Positions 31,675-33,098 of a stretch of DNA of 33,098 nt are shown here, piece by piece (position 1 is the first letter of the stretch; the number at the start of each line of letters is the position of its first letter). The DNA comes from Oscillospiraceae bacterium. Lineage in GTDB: Bacteria; Bacillota; Clostridia; Oscillospirales; Ruminococcaceae. Below the pieces are notes generated by a model. That model saw only the letters and a list, made by a program, of their open reading frames with translations. It searched no databases and had not been told where the DNA came from. Location: NCBI GenBank assembly GCA_017399765.1, contig JAFQBH010000023.1, forward strand, positions 1-33,098. The letters are read 5' to 3'. Made by a program: the position numbers and the translations under genes.

Positions 31675-32391
31675 TATGATATTTATAATATCCACTTTAT
31701 CGGGGTTTTTTCTAACAATCTTTCGTAAAGCTTCCATTCGTTCATCAAGGTCTGCACTGATTTCTGCACAATGCGCAAGTTCTTTTGCCATTTCTTCTGT
31801 AAAATGAAAATCCTTTTTATAATGTATCTGGTGCTCAAGGCTTGCCCAACAGTCCATCGCAATGGTGCGAAGCTGAATTTCAACCTTCATCATGCGTTTT
31901 TCTTTTGCAAGGAAAATCGGTATTTCAATTATAAGATGCAAGCTTCTGTAACCGCTGGGTTTTGGATTTTTGATATAATCCTTCATTTGGATAAGAGTTA
32001 CATCATCTTGATTAAGAAATGCTTCAGCAATTGTATAAACGTCACTTGGAAAAGAGCAAACAACGCGGATTCCCGCAACATCATGGAGCTGTTCTTCAAT
32101 GTTTGCCATTGAAAGCGGATAGCCGTATTTTTTAAGTTTGTTGCGAATGCTGATAGGTCTTTTAAGACGGCTTTTGATATTTTCAATGGGGTTTCTATCG
32201 AATCGAAGAGAAAATTCTTCGTTGAGCACCTTGAATTTGGTTTCAACCTCCATTATGGCACAGCGGTAATAGGCCATAAGCTTTGCGTATTCATGAGCGC
32301 GCTGGGCAATAAGGTAGTGGGCTTCTTCGCTTTCAAAAATTTCCTCGAACTCTTTTTCAAGTTCGCGTTCATTGGCGAATTGAGGTGACAT
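31672..32391 (-). CDS. Small alarmone synthetase, RelQ-like (p)ppGpp synthetase
   Basis: The 239-residue RelA/SpoT-domain protein lacks the hydrolase and regulatory domains of long Rel proteins, as in YjbM/RelQ-type enzymes that make (p)ppGpp from ATP and GTP or GDP. The synthetase motifs are present: DVAGIRVVCSF, then NPKPSGYRSLHLII, and VEIQLRTIAMDCWASLEH, including the catalytic Glu and Gln. I prefer the ATG at 32391, after AAAGGA with a 9-nt gap. A TTG at 32421 lies inside an inverted repeat and has no ribosome binding site. It is monocistronic, with a 9-bp inverted repeat in its leader. Confidence 0.9.
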   Translation of the reverse strand: MSPQFANERELEKEFEEIFESEEAHYLIAQRAHEYAKLMAYYRCAIMEVETKFKVLNEEFSLRFDRNPIENIKSRLKRPISIRNKLKKYGYPLSMANIEEQLHDVAGIRVVCSFPSDVYTIAEAFLNQDDVTLIQMKDYIKNPKPSGYRSLHLIIEIPIFLAKEKRMMKVEIQLRTIAMDCWASLEHQIHYKKDFHFTEEMAKELAHCAEISADLDERMEALRKIVRKNPDKVDIINII

Positions 32392-32409
32392 GGGCGCAAA
32401 TCCTTTCGG

Positions 32410-32433
32410 GTTATACTTCAATTTAAGTATAAC
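32410..32433 (-). promoter_or_regulatory. Inverted repeat over the alarmone synthetase promoter
   Basis: A perfect 9-bp inverted repeat (GTTATACTT, 6-nt gap, AAGTATAAC). On the minus strand one arm contains TATACT, a good -10 box. No convincing -35 box was found. It could be a repressor operator. Confidence 0.5.
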
Positions 32434-32511
32434 ATATATTTATTAATTTTTCTTATTTTTTAAAGAAATTTCTGTTGACAAATCCAACAAAAATACAAGC
32501 AGTTTTTTGGC

Positions 32512-32541
32512 ACAAAAAAAGCCCCGCAAAGCGGGGCTTTA
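32512..32541 (-). terminator. Intrinsic terminator of hppA
   Basis: Stem AAAGCCCCGC/GCGGGGCTTT with an AAA loop. On the minus strand it is followed by seven T's, 15 bp after the hppA stop. Confidence 0.9.
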
Positions 32542-32555
32542 ATTTTATTTACCTA

Positions 32556-33098
32556 TCAAAGGAAAAGGGGAAGGAATACAACAGATACAATGGTCATGAG
32601 CTTGATAAGGATGTTAAGGGAAGGACCGGAAGTATCTTTGAAGGGGTCACCGACGGTATCGCCGACAACAGCAGCTTTGTGGGGTTCGGAACCTTTGCCG
32701 CCGTTATGACCGTTTTCAATGTATTTCTTTGCGTTATCCCAAGCGCCGCCGGCGTTGGACATGGTGATTGCCATAAGAACACCGGTTACAAGAGCGCCTG
32801 CAAGAAGGCCGCCGAGTGCTTCGGTGCCAAGAATAAGACCAACAGCAATGGGGCAAACGATTGCGAGGATACCGGGAAGGAGCATTTCTTTAAGTGCAGC
32901 GCCGGTAGAAATATCTACGCAGGTTGCATAGTCGGGTTTCTGGGTTCCTTCCATAATGCCGGGGAACTCACGGAACTGACGGCGAACTTCTTCGATCATC
33001 TGGTTTGCTGCTTTACCAACAGAGTTCATGGTAAGAGCGGAGAAGAGCATGGTGAGCATACCGCCGATAAGAAGACCTGCTACAACGTTAGGATCAAG
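32556..33098 (-). CDS. hppA: Membrane-bound ion-pumping pyrophosphatase, 3' end (partial)
   Basis: Only the last 180 residues are inside the window; the gene continues past the right edge. The protein pumps H+ or Na+ while splitting pyrophosphate. Visible are the core helix sequence [16 protein letters not shown], the [12 protein letters not shown] helix, [16 protein letters not shown], and the conserved active-site run [15 protein letters not shown]. The final conserved loop is [19 protein letters not shown], with acidic residues that bind Mg and pyrophosphate. Membrane segments alternate with these motifs as expected. The region that separates K+-dependent from K+-independent types is not included. 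It is the last gene of its transcript, with a terminator after it. Confidence 0.95.
   Translation of the reverse strand, partial: LDPNVVAGLLIGGMLTMLFSALTMNSVGKAANQMIEEVRRQFREFPGIMEGTQKPDYATCVDISTGAALKEMLLPGILAIVCPIAVGLILGTEALGGLLAGALVTGVLMAITMSNAGGAWDNAKKYIENGHNGGKGSEPHKAAVVGDTVGDPFKDTSGPSLNILIKLMTIVSVVFLPLFL

Noticed and set aside
560-33098. Very frequent TTCCGGAA/TTCCGG strings
   Set aside because: They are explained by codon choice (TCC-GGA, TTC-CGG, CCG-GAA) in coding sequence; they track normal gene content and are not confined to special positions.

Overview
The window looks like chromosome of an anaerobic, spore-forming, low-to-mid GC Gram-positive of class Clostridia, probably from a gut-type lineage such as Oscillospirales. 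The support is an alpha/beta small acid-soluble spore protein, PerR with a rubredoxin-rubrerythrin protein, a lipoteichoic-acid-synthase-type enzyme, a membrane pyrophosphatase, strong AGGAGG-type ribosome binding sites, several TTG starts, and intrinsic terminators at most transcript ends. The species cannot be named from this sequence. Most of the window is core genome, with one decayed mobile-element trace at the left edge.

Layout, left half. A tyrosine-recombinase remnant (134-304) lies beside tRNA-Pro(GGG). Next come an LtaS-like sulfatase-fold enzyme, tRNA-Thr(CGT) and a membrane-anchored SGNH-fold protein that seems to have lost its catalytic residues. A PerR operon carries a flavin reductase-rubredoxin-rubrerythrin fusion and has a clear 7-1-7 Fur-family palindrome at its promoter. 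The spore protein follows. Then comes a TetR-RND efflux operon with a palindromic operator over the predicted transcription start. Cytidine deaminase, an isoprenylcysteine-methyltransferase-like membrane protein, a Cys-rich unknown, a small unknown, and the serine operon serC-serA-DUF1015 complete this half.

Layout, right half. A second TetR regulator, a lipoprotein and pfkA are followed by a zinc-ribbon/TPM-domain pair like Bacillus subtilis YdjG-YdjH (PspA membrane-stress module). A B12-radical SAM/nitroreductase operon is divergent from an Sfp-type phosphopantetheinyl transferase that starts a run through RlmI and two YitT-family membrane proteins. After these come a WYL regulator, a solitary MazF toxin, miaB-ylbF/ymcA-deoC, a zinc-ribbon protein, a small alarmone synthetase and the 3' end of hppA.

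The observation most worth following is a 9-mer, GTGCTCAAA/TTTGAGCAC. It occurs nine times (about 0.25 expected by chance), in different reading frames, in a 5' leader, and once as an inverted pair forming a terminator. That pattern resembles DNA-uptake signal sequences. The other notable items are the SGNH pseudoenzyme, the RND pump with a large coiled-coil insertion and no partner genes, the radical SAM gene without a canonical start codon, and the orphan MazF. No CRISPR array, intact mobile element or obvious defence island was seen.
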